Shown here: positions 35,001 to 47,000 of the stretch, piece after piece
How the letters are laid out: the number at the start of each line of letters is the position of its first letter
Position numbering within the stretch: the first letter of the stretch is position 1
NCBI GenBank assembly: GCA_019843655.1
Contig: JACDQD010000009.1
Coordinates: forward strand, 1,121,750-1,185,749
Reading direction: 5' to 3'
Length of the DNA stretch: 64,000 nucleotides
From: Lethocerus indicus
Lineage: Eukaryota > Arthropoda > Insecta > Hemiptera > Belostomatidae
Made by a program: the position numbers and the translations under genes
The notes under the pieces: generated by a model
Seen by the model: the letters and a program-made list of their open reading frames with translations, nothing else
What the model was told of the DNA's origin: nothing
Databases searched by the model: none

Positions 35001-37684
35001 AGGGCCGGGAATTTTGTCAGCAGAAGACGGCCCTTTCAGCGTCAGGTCCGAGCCGTGTCTTAAGATATGTAACGGAAACATATCTCTCTCGAGGAAATGA
35101 GTAATTTTTATCTATAGGCCGGCGTAAAACGAGAATACTCGTTGGACACCAAACGTAAAATTGATTTCGTATAATCGCCGATAAAGAATTTTTGGCTACG
35201 GTCGATGTTTTGTCCAGAAGAGCCGGCCCTTTCAGCGTCAGGTCCGAGCCGTGTCTTAAGATATGTAACGGAAACATATCTCTCGACGAAATGAGGAATT
35301 TTCGTAAAATAAAATGAATTTCTTATCGATAAATCGTATTTAATAATTTTTTTTTGTCTCGTAATCAATTTCTTCTAATTTAACGCGACGCGCGTGCTAG
35401 AGCGTTCAGTTTTTATCTATAGGCCGGCGTAAAACGAGAATACTCGTTGTACTCTTTTAGACTGTTCTAAATACACAACACACACACGTAAAATTGATTT
35501 TGTATAATCGCCGATAAAGAATTTTGCGGTAGGGTGGGAATTTTTTCACCAGAAGACCCGGCCCTTTCAGCGTCAGGTCCGAGCCGTGTCTTAGGATATG
35601 TAACGGAAACATATCTCTCGAGGAAATGAGTAATTTTATCTATAGGCCGGCGTAAAACGAGAATACTCGTTTTATTCTTTTAGACTGTTCTAAATACACA
35701 ACACACGTGAAATTGATTTCGTATAATCGCCGATAAAGAATTTAGGGGTAGGGCCGGGAATTTTGTCAGCAGAAGACGCGGCCTTTCAGCGTCAGGTCCG
35801 AGCCGTATCTTAGGATATGTAACGGAAGCGTATCTCTCTCCCGCCTAATATGGAGTGACGAATAACAACTGTGTACAGGTGAAATGATGGTCTCCCTGCT
35901 TTGGTACTACAGGCCTGAGCACACCGAACAGGGGAGGGTGGCCGGCCAGCCGCCCGACGAAATATTCGCCTCCAGGCACAAGGACACCAACAGCGTCGCC
36001 TGCATCGAAGACAAGTGTTTCGTACTCACCTACAATGAATACTGCAGGTAGGTACGCCATCCGAGGAATATTTACGCAAACAAAAAAAAAATTAAAATTA
36101 ATTAAGCGGTATCGTCCGTTTCCCCACCCCCCCCCTTTTCTTTATTTGTACAATAAATTGCACAAGTGTTGATATGTATGTTTCTCACTTGAACCGTCCG
36201 ACGACGGCACATTTCACGACGGATGAAATAAGTCTAGGGGCTAAAAAGATCTCTGGGACACGGCGGGGGGGGATAATGGATAGGTAAGGGAGGAGAGGGA
36301 CTAAAGGAGTGGATCGGGATTGGGAGGAAGGCGGGAACTTCGGGAAACGGGATGTTCCACTGTTGGGGTATGTTGAGGTCATTGTGGATTGTCCGGTTGG
36401 AAATATACCCATGGCGTGGGAGCATTAAGGATGGTGCGAAGGACTTTCGATTGGAATCCCTGGATGCAAGCGATGTTGGATGTCTTGATGGAACCCCATA
36501 GCTCAATTCCGTATCTCCATGTCCATATATTGTCAGTTTGTCGCTTAAGGTCAATTTCGACGTCAGTTTTAGTAACGGCCTTAAGAGTCCAAATTTTCCG
36601 TTTGAGTCGGGTTTTGGGGGGGGGCGATTCCACGTCAGTCGCCCCAAGATAGGGCGAATCTGGTGTCGGGGGTGGTAATTGGTATATCATTGAAATAGAC
36701 ATCGGGACATAGTGTGAAGGTGACGTGGGGGCGCTCTTGGAGCCGTTCACCCTCCACTCTCCATCGCCTCCACCGGGATTGGATGTTGGATAGGTGTTCC
36801 TGAAGGGATTTTGCGACTTCGTCGACTGTCGGGGTATGTTGAGAGGTCATTGTGGATTGTCTGGTTAGAAACATACCCGGGGGGAGCATTAAGGATGGTA
36901 CTGGAAGGACTTTCGATTGGAATCTCTGGATGAGAGTGATGTTGTATGTCTCAATGGAACCCCATAGCTCCTATACATCCGTGTCGGTTTCAGTATCGCT
37001 TTGTATATTGTCAGTTAGCGTAATTGTGTATTGTGCGTGAAATAATTTATGGCTCGGTATAGCAATTCTACGGTCTAAGAAGGTCTCTAGGCCGGGATTT
37101 TGCGACTTCGTCGACTGTCGGGGTATGTTAAAAAAAGTTAAAAAAAATTACTAATACATAATAAATACCTCGCTCTGAGCCCTGACTCTGGGGAGTCAGT
37201 TCTCCTCGATAAACCTCGACTACCCCATCTTCTGTTTTCATATGTTTTACGGTATCCTAAAAATTAAAAAAAATATATATTTCGACTTCGATCGATTACA
37301 AATAATTGCGCTGTATTTTTCTTCTATCGTTGTTCAAATTACCTTGTAATTGGCCCGAGAACTGTTTTCGTTTGCGTTCCCTGTCCGTTTTCCTCCCGGC
37401 GGAGAGGAGACGGAAACATCATGAACCTAGAGTACTGCGGGGAAAAAGGATGTTTTTACCGTTAGGAAACTGATCGAGTGTCGCGTTTGCGCAGGTACAG
37501 GAGGCACGTGCGATGCGCCGAGGAGGGCGTGCGCGCGCAGAGTTCGGTGGTGCCGCCATCTCCGCAGGGCTGTTATCCGCGCTCTGACAGGCAGCCGCCC
37601 GGCCAAGTCGCCGCGGACATCGTCTTCTTCTGCCGCAAGGTCTACGATTTCCGCCAGAGGAGAATACTCAAAAATCCCTGCTAA
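28393..37684 (+). CDS. wge: BAH-domain chromatin protein, wge / TNRC18 / BAHCC1 type (C-terminal exons)
   Basis: Six coding exons are visible: 28,393-29,021; 29,118-30,072; 30,584-30,762; 33,491-33,653; 35,879-36,047; 37,495-37,684 (TAA). All introns are GT-AG and the last four exons join in frame. The first two encode a long Tyr/Pro/Gln/Ala-rich and basic low-complexity region; the last four encode about 230 residues forming a BAH domain with [65 protein letters not shown] and [11 protein letters not shown]. These match the C-terminus of vertebrate TNRC18/BAHCC1 and Drosophila winged eye, nuclear proteins in which the BAH module contacts modified histone tails. The N-terminal exons were not found upstream. 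Both GC-rich exons need frame corrections. The BAH assignment is secure; one-to-one orthology with wge is inferred. Confidence 0.9.
29118..30072 (+). CDS. wge: wge exon (Pro-rich and basic)
   Basis: Acceptor GTCGGCAG, donor AAAGGTACA. Begins in the frame [15 protein letters not shown] and continues through [10 protein letters not shown] and [13 protein letters not shown]. That frame stops at 30,038-30,040, while the frame that fits the next exon ends [11 protein letters not shown]. The switch must lie between about 29,860 and 29,940. The basic clusters could be nuclear-localisation signals. Likely disordered. Confidence 0.75.
30584..30762 (+). CDS. wge: wge exon, start of BAH domain
   Basis: Acceptor GGTATCAG, donor ACGGTAAAA. 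Enters with phase 1 and ends in phase 0. Encodes a Lys/Pro-rich linker, then [20 protein letters not shown], the conserved lead-in to the TNRC18-type BAH domain. The end of this exon and its donor are duplicated 245 bases downstream. Confidence 0.92.
30739..31240 (+). repeat. Tandem duplication carrying an exon end and splice donor
   Basis: CAAGGCCAAAGTATTCCTCA at 30,741 recurs at 30,986. Each copy continues through the donor, a family-B MITE left end (TTAGGTGTACCCAAAAGTTATC), GAGAGAGAGA and the sequence ending GGAGAAACCC. The second copy thus has the last 24 bases of a BAH exon and its donor, without an acceptor. Confidence 0.85.
31141..31319 (-). mobile_element. Probable non-LTR retrotransposon 3' tail
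   Basis: On the minus strand it reads GACGCCTGAAAAGGAAGTGG ... GTTTCTCCTCTAATTGTAG ... CAATGTTGCTTATTGTATAA ... AACAATAAATGAGAC followed by an A run. The same block is at 50,385-50,600 and 53,530-53,757. A polyadenylation-like signal and A tail suggest a retroposed 3' end; no coding part is present. Confidence 0.5.
31320..31762 (+). mobile_element. Composite B-core-B repeat
   Basis: Right half of a family-B MITE (to GTGTAGCCCTAA), the 240-bp core (CGTATACTCTGCACGAACAT ... TTTAGACACGAGA), then a second B right half ending TTTTGGGTACCCCTAA. Same arrangement as 24,722-25,334 in the opposite orientation. Confidence 0.6.
31770..33430. repeat. About 201-bp intronic tandem repeat
   Basis: About eight units beginning TATACGGTGTATTTATCGAT and containing GGATGAAGCTTATTAG, AATACTCCGCTATATTTTACC and GAGTTGTCGATAATATCGATG. 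Spacing is 201 bases for the uniform central copies near 32,195, 32,396 and 32,597. Parts of the unit (GAGTTGTCGATAATATC, AGTAGATTAATAATTA) derive from family-B MITEs. The array lies inside the wge intron before the exon at 33,491. Confidence 0.9.
33491..33653 (+). CDS. wge: wge exon, BAH domain middle
   Basis: Acceptor TATTTTGCAG, donor AACGGTAAAT; phase 0 in, phase 1 out. Contains [31 protein letters not shown] and [13 protein letters not shown], core strands of the BAH fold. Confidence 0.95.
33827..34165. mobile_element. Foldback arm with a 153-bp companion module
   Basis: GAATTCATTATTGCCTGCGG ... CGAGTTTTAATTTGATATACC (33,827-33,995) is followed by a foldback arm from GTGGTCTGCGAGGGGTTGG to CACTTTGGATGTTG. 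The same module-plus-arm combination appears complemented at 49,905-50,355 in Hsl, so the two parts moved together. Confidence 0.75.
34793..35830. repeat. Irregular intronic tandem repeat, 4 units
   Basis: Units share ACATATCTCTCGACGAAATGAG, TCTATAGGCCGGCGTAAAACG, GATTTCGTATAATCGCCGAT and TTTCAGCGTCAGGTCCGAGC. Copies of the last block are near 35,039, 35,236, 35,571 and 35,790, giving spacings of about 197, 335 and 219 bases. Located in the wge intron 33,654-35,878. Confidence 0.85.
35879..36047 (+). CDS. wge: wge exon, BAH domain middle
   Basis: Acceptor TGTGTACAG, donor TGCAGGTAGGT; phase 1 in, phase 2 out. Encodes [20 protein letters not shown], then [20 protein letters not shown] and FVLTYNEYC. 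The WYYRPEHT run is a hallmark of this BAH subfamily. Confidence 0.96.
36215..36845 (-). mobile_element. Jockey-clade LINE fragment (reverse transcriptase C-terminal part)
   Basis: Minus-strand frames, interrupted by shifts, give [52 protein letters not shown] and [13 protein letters not shown], a pattern typical of the region after the reverse transcriptase domain in Jockey-clade non-LTR elements. The 5' part, endonuclease and catalytic motif are absent. It sits antisense in the last wge intron. Confidence 0.8.
36846..37130 (-). mobile_element. Second, shorter Jockey-like fragments
   Basis: GTCATTGTGGATTGTCTGGT, AGCATTAAGGATGGTACTGG and CCCCATAGCTCC repeat the 36,360-36,560 sequence with deletions. 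GGGATTTTGCGACTTCGTCG at 37,094 repeats 36,808. These are local partial duplications of the same LINE piece. Confidence 0.7.
37495..37684 (+). CDS. wge: wge terminal coding exon
   Basis: Acceptor TTTGCGCAG; phase 2 in; stop TAA at 37,682-37,684. Encodes [12 protein letters not shown], a short linker, then [20 protein letters not shown] and the C-terminus. The protein ends at the same place as its vertebrate relatives, so the C-terminus is complete. Confidence 0.95.
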
Positions 37685-40600
37685 CCCCCCACCACCACCA
37701 CCACCGCCACCGCCAACCCCCAACCCCGAACCTGCGGACAAAGGGAAAGGACAAAACGGCGGGTCGTAACAAATTGTGGAAACCGTTCGATGGTGTACGC
37801 TCTGTGTGTGTGTGTGCGTGCGTTGACACTTTGTTAGTTTTCTAAAGAGAAGATAAAAAAATATTATACGAAGATACAGAAAGAACAGACAGAATAACCG
37901 ATTGCCGGTAAGCTAAAAAACAAAACCATATTTTATAATCGGGCGTTTGTACCACTATATTATATATTTAAATATATATATAAAAATGAAAAATATTTTT
38001 ATTTCGCATCTGTATTATTTTTACTTTTTATCGTTGCAATTCTTCGTCTTGTTTTCGCATCGATGCGATTAAATTCAGTAAGTAATAATTGTGTAAAAGA
38101 AATGTGTTTAGCGGAAAAACAAAGTGCGAAAAACCGTGTTTTACCGAATTACCGAAAACTCTGGCACCTTTATACTTAACTGTTGAGTGAAAAACGCGAT
38201 GGAAAAACTACTCCGTAAATTGTCGCCAGACTGGAGAGAAAACGTGTACACGTTTGATACGATAAATTTTTTTTTTTGTTTTGTAATTTTCTTTTTTTTT
38301 TTACCGTAGATGAAAAACTAGTTGAATGGGCTATCGTTGTAAAGCTGTCGGTTTTTTTTTGTTTCCGTTTCGCGAATTATCTCTTAAGGGCTTTCTTACG
38401 TTTATCATTTTATACACGATGAATATTGAAATTACCGAAATCGGACCAGTAATGGACGGGATTGATGAACGCGATGAAAATTGATAATTGAAAACCTGAT
38501 TTTGGGACAGGAATCGAGTGTTTTGTTTCTTTCGAATTTTAATTCAACATCGGAGGAAGAATCTATCCTGAAAAATGCGAAATAAAACTGAACCTTAAAA
38601 AGGTTTCTACAATAAGAAATACTCGGATCCTTTATGTAACAATACATAATTGAATTGGGAAACAAAATTTTCCTTCAGTTGCCAAATCGGAATGTAATTT
38701 ATCAGTGCAGAATTTGTTTTTCGAATCCTTTATTTCGAATTGAAATAAATTATTTTTAAAACAGTTCCTACTATATAGTATAGTGTATTGAATGTTAATT
38801 TCATAAATAACTTTAAACAATTGTTTATTTTACTCAGTACATAGATTTACATGAACAGGGCAATATCGAATAGTAAAATAATTATTTTTTTTTATACAGA
38901 ATACATCAAGCCAATAATTGTCGACATTTCTTTCAAATATCATTTTTATTCTGAATCATTGCAAATCGCAAGAGTAAGCTGTTAATATATTTTGAGTCAT
39001 TAAATTTAACATTTTAGTTTTTAAACTGGCAATTTAGTTTAATCTTGTGTTTTTTATTGTACCATGTTATAAACACTGCGCATTGTCAATATTAATAATG
39101 TTTCACGATCAATTAATAATACCTGGGCATAATTTTAATTTTCCTATTTTTTTCTGTAAATTACCGAGTAATATTTTATTTTATTAGATTTATTTCCAGT
39201 TGAAGATAGGATTGGAAAACGAAATCTGTGTATAATCTAAAAGATTATACTGTATTATTAGAGTGGAATTCGGGCAACTTCTTCGAGTATTTTAAAATAA
39301 TATTGTTGCTTGCATTTTTCCCCAGGATTTTTATATTTTAATAGATTTTTCCTCCTGATTGAAAAAATTTTTAAAATCGGCGAAAATAAAAATTTGCCGA
39401 TATCGGCGCGTATTTATTTCACTTTGAGAAATTGACTTCGGACGCCAACATTTTAGTTGTGTTAAAAATATTTTTTAAAAAAAAATGTTTTTAATTTAAA
39501 AAAAAAAAGAACGTTATAAATGTAAATTTGTTTTCTTTTTCTCATTATTTCCCGACGAAAAACGTGATTAAAAAGTCGGAAAATTTATAAAATTTAATTT
39601 TTTTTTTTAATTATTACTCCTATGGAAAGTTGACGAATAATGTTATTTGTAAAAATTGTACCAAAAAAAAGCCTTTTTTATATTACATTCGAGAAGGAAA
39701 ACGAATGTTTTTATTTATATTACAATATCTATCTATTGTTTAATGTGAAAAAAATTGTTGTTCACTTTGTTGCTCTCCTGGAGATTGATAACGCGCCTCG
39801 TTATCAATTATAAAATCGACGTTATCAATTATAAATTTGGTTCGGTGTATTTGACGATTATAGTTTAACGCCGAGACCAGTGGTAGTTGTTGTTGTTTCC
39901 CGTTTTCGTTTCACTATTTTCTTTTTAACTCGAATAATATAATACGTCGGCATTATAAAACTGTATTTAGTTGAGTTTGTTTTTTATTGTTTTTTTTTAT
40001 TAGTAAAATTCGCACTGTGTAAAATGTTTACTCTGTATCATCACTGTAAATGGAATGAGAGAGAGAGAGAGAGAAAAAAAATTATAATCGGTATTATATA
40101 TTGTTTTCCAAATGTTGCATTGTTGTTTACATTGTGTACATTATTTATGTGTATATATATATATATATTAATACATGCTTCCAAATAATGGTTAATTAAA
40201 TTTCCTTTTAATGGCCAAAATGTTTTTTTTCGTTTCTTAATAAAAAAAAGGAATATGTCCTCGTTATTTTTGTTATTCGTCGGATTATTATATTTAGCTC
40301 GGGATATTCCTGAGCTCGAAATGGACCGAAAAAACACTTTTTTTTACGTTGGAATTCTTACCTATTACCGATCTGTCCAACTCGAGCGAAATAATGCCGA
40401 ATATTGAAATATTAGCAATAATAAATTTCCCCGTTTTCATTTTTTTAATTAATTAAATGATGGGAGTTTAAAAAAATTGTATTTCGGTGATAGTTCCCGC
40501 TTTTTTTTTTTCTCTCCGCAATTGTGTCTAAAAATATAAACTTTTAAGCGTCAACCGTCGTCGTATATTGTTATTTGTGTCCAATTCCGCCGTTAGAATA

Positions 40601-41300
40601 CCTTGATGTGTATACTATTGAAATTATAAAATTAAACTCTATATATATACATATAAATGGAAAAAAAAAAACCAAAAAGGCGAACGATAAAATATTTATC
40701 TGTAAACGCGGGTATTGATTGGGCGCGGAATTAATCGATCGAGAGACGCCATTGACAATTTGATGAAAAACAGAAAAGTTCTATCTAGACGTCAATTCGA
40801 CCAAAGTTGATGTATTTAAAATAGGGATAAAATGTATTGTTGCGAGACCAAATGCGTACAGAATTACAGTTCTGTAATTCTCGAAACCTTGGGATGCAAC
40901 AGAATATGCCATAAATAAAACATTGATCTTGATGTCAGTGTATATCGATGTCATAAATGTCCTGTTATATATTATATATATATATATATATAGAGAGAGA
41001 GTTGAGAGGAGATTAAATGTTAAATATATATGTATAATTATATCTATACAATTTGAAATGTAAATATAATTATATATACATATATTATAAAAATGTATAT
41101 TGATTAAAAAGAAAAAGGAAAGTTGTGTAGGAAGCCTTCTTTTAGGTGCCTTTCACTAATTACAAAAGAATATACAAAGAACATCAATAGACGGTGTGTG
41201 TGAAAAAGGATTCGATGAAAACGACTATTATTATATGATTGATTGAAACAACTTAATATATTCCATGTATTGAATAAATGTAATACTTATTAACTGTTTA
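37685..41300 (+). other. wge: Probable 3' UTR of wge and downstream DNA
   Basis: After the stop codon there is CCACCACCACCACC, then about 3.6 kb of AT-rich sequence with no gene. Polyadenylation-like AATAAA motifs occur near 40,913 and 41,273; I cannot tell which is used. No repeat of the foldback family is present, in contrast to the introns, which would fit transcribed 3' UTR under some constraint. Confidence 0.45.
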
Positions 41301-41615
41301 ACAAAAATTGACTCTGTTTAATGCCCCTGCCCTAATCCTCGATTATTATTCCTTGTGAAAGGCCTTTCAAAAATTACATTTTTTGCCCCCTTTATATGTT
41401 CCCTTCGGTAATAATAATTTATAAAAAAAAATAGCTGAAAAAATCCTGTTCCTGTTAGTAAAAGCCTAAAAGTGAATTGGTTCTGAATAGTGAGAATTTT
41501 TTTTTATTTCAAAATTTTCCTAATTATCCCAATTATAAGTTGTGGTTTGGCTGAAAAATATTAAACATTCTGTACAATGAGATTATTCTGATGCTGAATA
41601 AATAAACTGGACTAT

Positions 41616-41927
41616 TTTAACATATCCGTTTTGCGGTCCGCGAGGGGTTCGGTCTTCGCCAGACCGGTTTGACCGCTCGCCGTCTTCAGTAGCGCTGTGT
41701 CGGTCACTTTTCGCAAGCATCGGCTTATTTATAGACTTAAGTCGATTAAGTTCCCCCCAAAAACACGACAGACAGACAACAGTGACGGCGACAGGAAACA
41801 TCCAATGTGCCAAAAGTGGCTGACACAGCGCTACTGAAGACGGCGAGTGGCCGAAACCGCGGTCTGGCGAAAGACCGAACCGGCGAGATGATGAGACGGA
41901 AACATCAAGAAATCTACGAAATAACGG
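41616..41927. mobile_element. Foldback element between convergent genes
   Basis: Left arm AACATATCCGTTTTGCGGTC ... GTAGCGCTGTGTCGGTCAC and right arm AACATCCAATGTGCC ... GAGACGGAAACATCAAG in inverted orientation, with a unique centre (GCATCGGCTTATTTATAGAC). Marks the boundary between the wge and Hsl 3' ends. Confidence 0.7.
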
Positions 41928-44002
41928 GATCCGTTTCTTAAACCAGTCTTTTCAAAATATAATCGGATACATTTCACCGATATACTCAGAACTTTCACGC
42001 CGATTGGAATTGGAAGTCGCGCGCAAAGTCCAGTTCGCAAAAATAAAATCGAAAATATAACCAACGGGATCGAATAATCTTATACAAAATATGCTGTTTA
42101 TTTTCACAAACACTGAAAAACAACAATGCGTTATAAAGCTATAATTAGTCGAATGGATAAATAGAAATATTGCAGACCGTTAACGGATAACAGGCTGCGC
42201 GCGCGAGCTTTAAAAGTCAAACGAAGTGTTACACATACAAACCTGAAGATAAAAGTTGGCTTACACGATTAAAAAAGAAAAAAAAAGAAAAAACTTTAGT
42301 ACACACACATATAGCATACAGTTAGTTCAAATGTGCAAATATATAATGTTTGGAAAATAAACACTCTTTAACAAATATTCGATATCTATAAAATACTTTT
42401 TTTTTGTTCAGTTTTTCATTTGTCGTTTTTTTTTTCAATATCACAGTTTTAACATGACTAATCTATTTCCTGTTTAAGATTCGAACGATAATGAAAATTT
42501 GCGTACATATATATATATATTTATATATATTAATAAATTTTAATTTAATGACTGCGATTTAATTTATGCTATATTCGTTTTTTATCACGTCCAGACTTGC
42601 GATTAGAACGACTGAGTAGGATTTTAACGAAAAACAAACATCTTAAGAGTGTGATACAAAAAACGGAATGAACAGCTGGCTAGTTAATGTTGCGACAAAA
42701 GCGTATACTCTCCATGTATATTTATATTTATGTATAAGTACGTTCGATTCGTGGTTCGATTAGTGAGGAGAACGAAAGCCCCCACCCAACGTTGACACCG
42801 ACAATAAATAATAAATGCAATATAACTTAAAATAAGCTTAGTTTTAAATCTCGCTTCGAGCATTCAATAAAAACTTACAGTCATATATTTTATTTTGCGG
42901 AGAAGAAAAACCGGGGTCTTTTCTTTTTTTTTTGTTTCTTTCGTTAACAACGGAGGGGAAAGTAGACGGCGAAATTATATAAATGAACCTTAAAAAAAAA
43001 AAAAATTAATTAATTTTTCAAAAATTAACTGCAAGTCGGAAAGAATATATATGTATGCATTAAATATAATAAACGGCCATGTTGTACATATACAGAGCAC
43101 AATAATTGGCAATCAAACAATTTTAAGTTGTTGTAGCGATAAAGCAATATACGAATGATTCCTATTATATGTTATAAGATAACAGACACGACTAAGTACA
43201 TATAAACCTTGTGTACGATAATTGTATAAAATCTGAAATGATTTTATACATAGCCAATTAGTCGCGCAGACAGTATGTACGCACGGCCGAGTATGAAATA
43301 AAAAAAAAAAAATTGCACATTTAAATAAATACAAAAATAATTAAAGATACTATTTTCAAGAAATATATATCACGAAAGCCCCAGTTACGTGCATTAAATA
43401 CATACATAGATACATATTTTAAATGCATAAATACATTCTATTAATATCAATAACGTGTCGAAATTCAGGCACTGGATTGAAGAGAGAAATTTCACGATCG
43501 AAAAAGAAAAAAAAAAAGTGAAATAAAACTCAAAAAAAAACAAAACAATCTCTTATGAAAATGCAGTAATAATACTTTGTACGGTGAGAAAATAACAAAA
43601 ATTGCTGTTATATGCATTCGCTAGATAAAAAAATGCACACAAATACGCTATGCAAATTTTCCGTTCCAACAAAACCTCTTATTACATACACACATATATA
43701 TATTTATATTATCGCACTATTAGATTAAAAGCATAATAATGTTGTTCTCCTTCTTCCAAACATAGTCGTCGATAAAGCATAAACTACGTTCCGACAATAA
43801 ATTAGAGAGATTCTAGATTCGTATTTTATAAGTTGTAGAATAATTTCAGTTTTCTTTTTAGTCGCTTTTATATCTCAATGATATGGATTGCTGAGTTGTA
43901 AGTACACAAGCTAGGGTGGATTAATTTTGTTTTAAATAATTATTAAAATTTGGTTTAAATATCTCCTGTCTAATTCTACGACCCTTCCGTTTTCTCTTTT
44001 TC
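41928..44002 (-). other. Probable 3' UTR of Hsl and intergenic DNA
   Basis: AT-rich, no gene recognised. Several minus-strand AATAAA motifs (for example complementing TTTATT at 42,092) are possible polyadenylation signals; none is preferred. Confidence 0.4.
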
Positions 44003-44095
44003 TTAAGTTGTCGTTCCATCAGGTTCCTCCAAGGCCAACATCTTATTTATCCAATTGATGCACACTTTGGATCCGTCGTGAGCCTCTTTGCTTAA
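44003..44095 (-). CDS. Hsl: Hsl exon 13 (terminal)
   Basis: Acceptor TTTTTCAG; encodes [20 protein letters not shown] and ends at TAA (44,005-44,003) after 30 codons, the expected end for the family. Confidence 0.93.
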   Translation of the reverse strand, partial: LSKEAHDGSKVCINWINKMLALEEPDGTTT

Positions 44096-47000
44096 CTGAA
44101 AAACAATTAGACAGATTAAACTAATTTAAGTTTTTTATTACTTTCTATAAAAATTACAGGTAATCAGATTAAATCGTATTAAAATAATCATTACTTTTCA
44201 TGGCTTTATACTTATTTTTGTTTGCGAAATAAAATAGTTTCCCTGTTTCAACGAGTCAAAATCGCTGTTTCTTTTTTTCAATTAATAAAATTTTTATGTA
44301 AATGCAAAAATACTGTTTTATTAATATCAATATTACGCAAAGAAGAAGACAAATTATTTTTTGAGATTATCTTATTATTTATTATTTGATAAATCCATTG
44401 CGGAAGTCGGATACTTTCAAACTTTCTAAAAGAAAGTCCCAATACTTCTATTTTCGTTGGAACAGAATTGTTTCCGTGAGGTTTCGATGAGTTTAAATTT
44501 AAAAATTATAAAATACAATTAAAAAAAAATGTTGTTCAATCAAACATACCATTGAAAAATTGAGGAATCCGTGCGATAGGCCGTCGAGAATTTCGAGATT
44601 GACATCGTTTCCGACGTTCTTCAGTCGCTTCGCGAATTCGACGCAGTCATCCAGGAACGGATCCAAATGTAACGACTGAACAAACAAACAAACAAAAAAA
44701 TAATAAAAACGCCGTCACAGAGTTTGTTCCGACTCTCCAATCAGAAATTAGCCAACACTATCTCATCATTTTTTGTTGTTTTTGGCGTACACAGGTTTTA
44801 GAGGATAGTTGTTTATTTTCCAGTTTATGTCGAATTCACAGTTGCTATAAATTGTTTAAATAAAATAATTTTTATGTCGACGCTATGCTATAAAAAAATT
44901 ATATTCTCATTAGACTTTTCGGGCCTCCATTTGAAAATACTCGTTTTGTTAGTGGTAATCGGCAATTTATTATAAAACGGCCGGTTTTATAAACAGTCAA
45001 TTAGTTGTTTAATTTTTTTCTTGCGGGAACGGAGACCAAAAATACCTGAAAAATGTTACGGCCAAAAACACACTCCCGTGCATAATGCACGGATTTATTG
45101 GAGTTGAAAATACAAAAACAAAGAATTATTAGAAATTATTATTGGGGAAAAACTATCTTAAGCCCAACAGCTTACCAGTAGAGTGACGGGTGGAAATGAT
45201 CTGAGTATCTCGTCGCTGACATAATAAGGCGATATCAAAGGGTCGTGCGGCACTTCAAAGTTCATCATGTCTATGGGGCACGGCAGTAAAGCTTCTGCCT
45301 GCATTTCTTCCTCCAGTCTGCGCATAAAATATACAATTTATACATTACCGTTGCTACAATATTGAGTTTAACGTACCTGTTTTCTGGTCTGCGAGGGGTT
45401 GGGATACCCCGTAGATTTCGCGCGTTTCTGTCTACTCTCGCTGCCGGTTCTGTCTTTTGCTAGACCGGTTTCGGCAGTGCACCATCTTCAGTAGCGGTGT
45501 TTGGCACTTTGGATGTTTTTCGGGGGGCATCCCAAAAAACATCCAAAGTGCCAAAAGTGACTGACACCGCTACTGAAGACGGCGAGCGGCCGAAACCGGT
45601 CTGGCGGAGGAGACAGAAACACACGAAATCTACGGTATCTTAAGTATGATTTGTTTAATACAGAATAATATTCGAGGATAATGAAAAGTTATTCAATTAA
45701 TTAAACTTAAGTTACGCCGATAGTTGCACGTCTACTCACTCATCGTCCTGAGGTACTTCGGTCAACCTGTTGGAGAGAGTAGCGAACTTATTGGAAAGCG
45801 CAGCCGCCACCCTCGACAAGATTCCAGTGTTGCTCTGGGCCTGCGGAAGTTCCAGGAGTACGGGCCGCGAAGGAGTTTCTTCACCGTCAACTACACCGAA
45901 GTATTAATCAATTACAAGATAGCAGAAAATTGAGAAATGCGACAAATCCTCTGATCGGATCAAATTAAATTTACAATCAAATATCAGAAAAGAAAATAAG
46001 TTCAATACCAATTTTTTTCCTATGTCAGTCTACAGCATGCTATGAGCATTAGGCTTATCTAAACTTAGACTTAATATTTCTCCTAACTTAGCCTTAACAT
46101 CGAGCCTCTAGTTTAATTATATTCATGGGAAGAACTTGCACATACTTAGAAGTCACAATGCTTCAAAATGAACGCAATTGCAGAAAATTTTTTTGAAAAA
46201 CTATTAATATAACTAATATAGCTTTAATTACAAATTTAAATTTATTTTTTGTACATCCTCAGTTGGAACCCAATTTTTCAGCCAAGTTTATTCATCAAAA
46301 ATGTAATCGTTTTCCTTACAAACAAAAACTGCGAAGATAAGAAAGTGTTTAATCGGTTAAGTCATATTAAATGGGACAAAAAAATCGGAAATTATAAGAA
46401 AACTATTGATTAAAATGCGAATTAGTAGAAATTATTCAAAACACCGATTAACCGTAATTAGCGCTATCAATAATTACGTAACGGTCAATTAGGATGCAAT
46501 TAAACCTACTGTTGCAGGATATTGACTTCGCGACGCTAATTTGATTAGTAGTTTATCTAATGGGCGCGAGATAATCAATTGAATTGAAACAATTATCAAC
46601 CCAATTAATGTAGTCTTCATTCATCACCAATTAATCTTTGTCCCATTCGAATCGATTTCACAATTAGGTACAAATTACAGACGCTTGTATAATTAATTTC
46701 TTAGAAAATGTTAATTGCAGTCAGAATTCAATTAAGACGAAATAATCAAATAGAATAAAATTAATCTCTAAAATTTTGATTTAAAACTCTGTCGAAGAAT
46801 GATGATTTTACGGTTTTTAGCCGACTGCATTAAGCTCAATCTTGAAACTTGAGAATTGAAAATATAGTATTTCCATAAACCTGAGAAACCCGTTTTGTTT
46901 CTTTTCTTATGATTTAATGAGTTACGGCAAGCCATTACGGCTAATATCACTGTATTAACTCCGATATAACATGAAAGTATAACCCGCTACGGGCCCGTGT

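Noticed and set aside
45724..45933. Plus-strand frame across Hsl exon 10
   Set aside because: Antisense to a supported Hsl coding exon.
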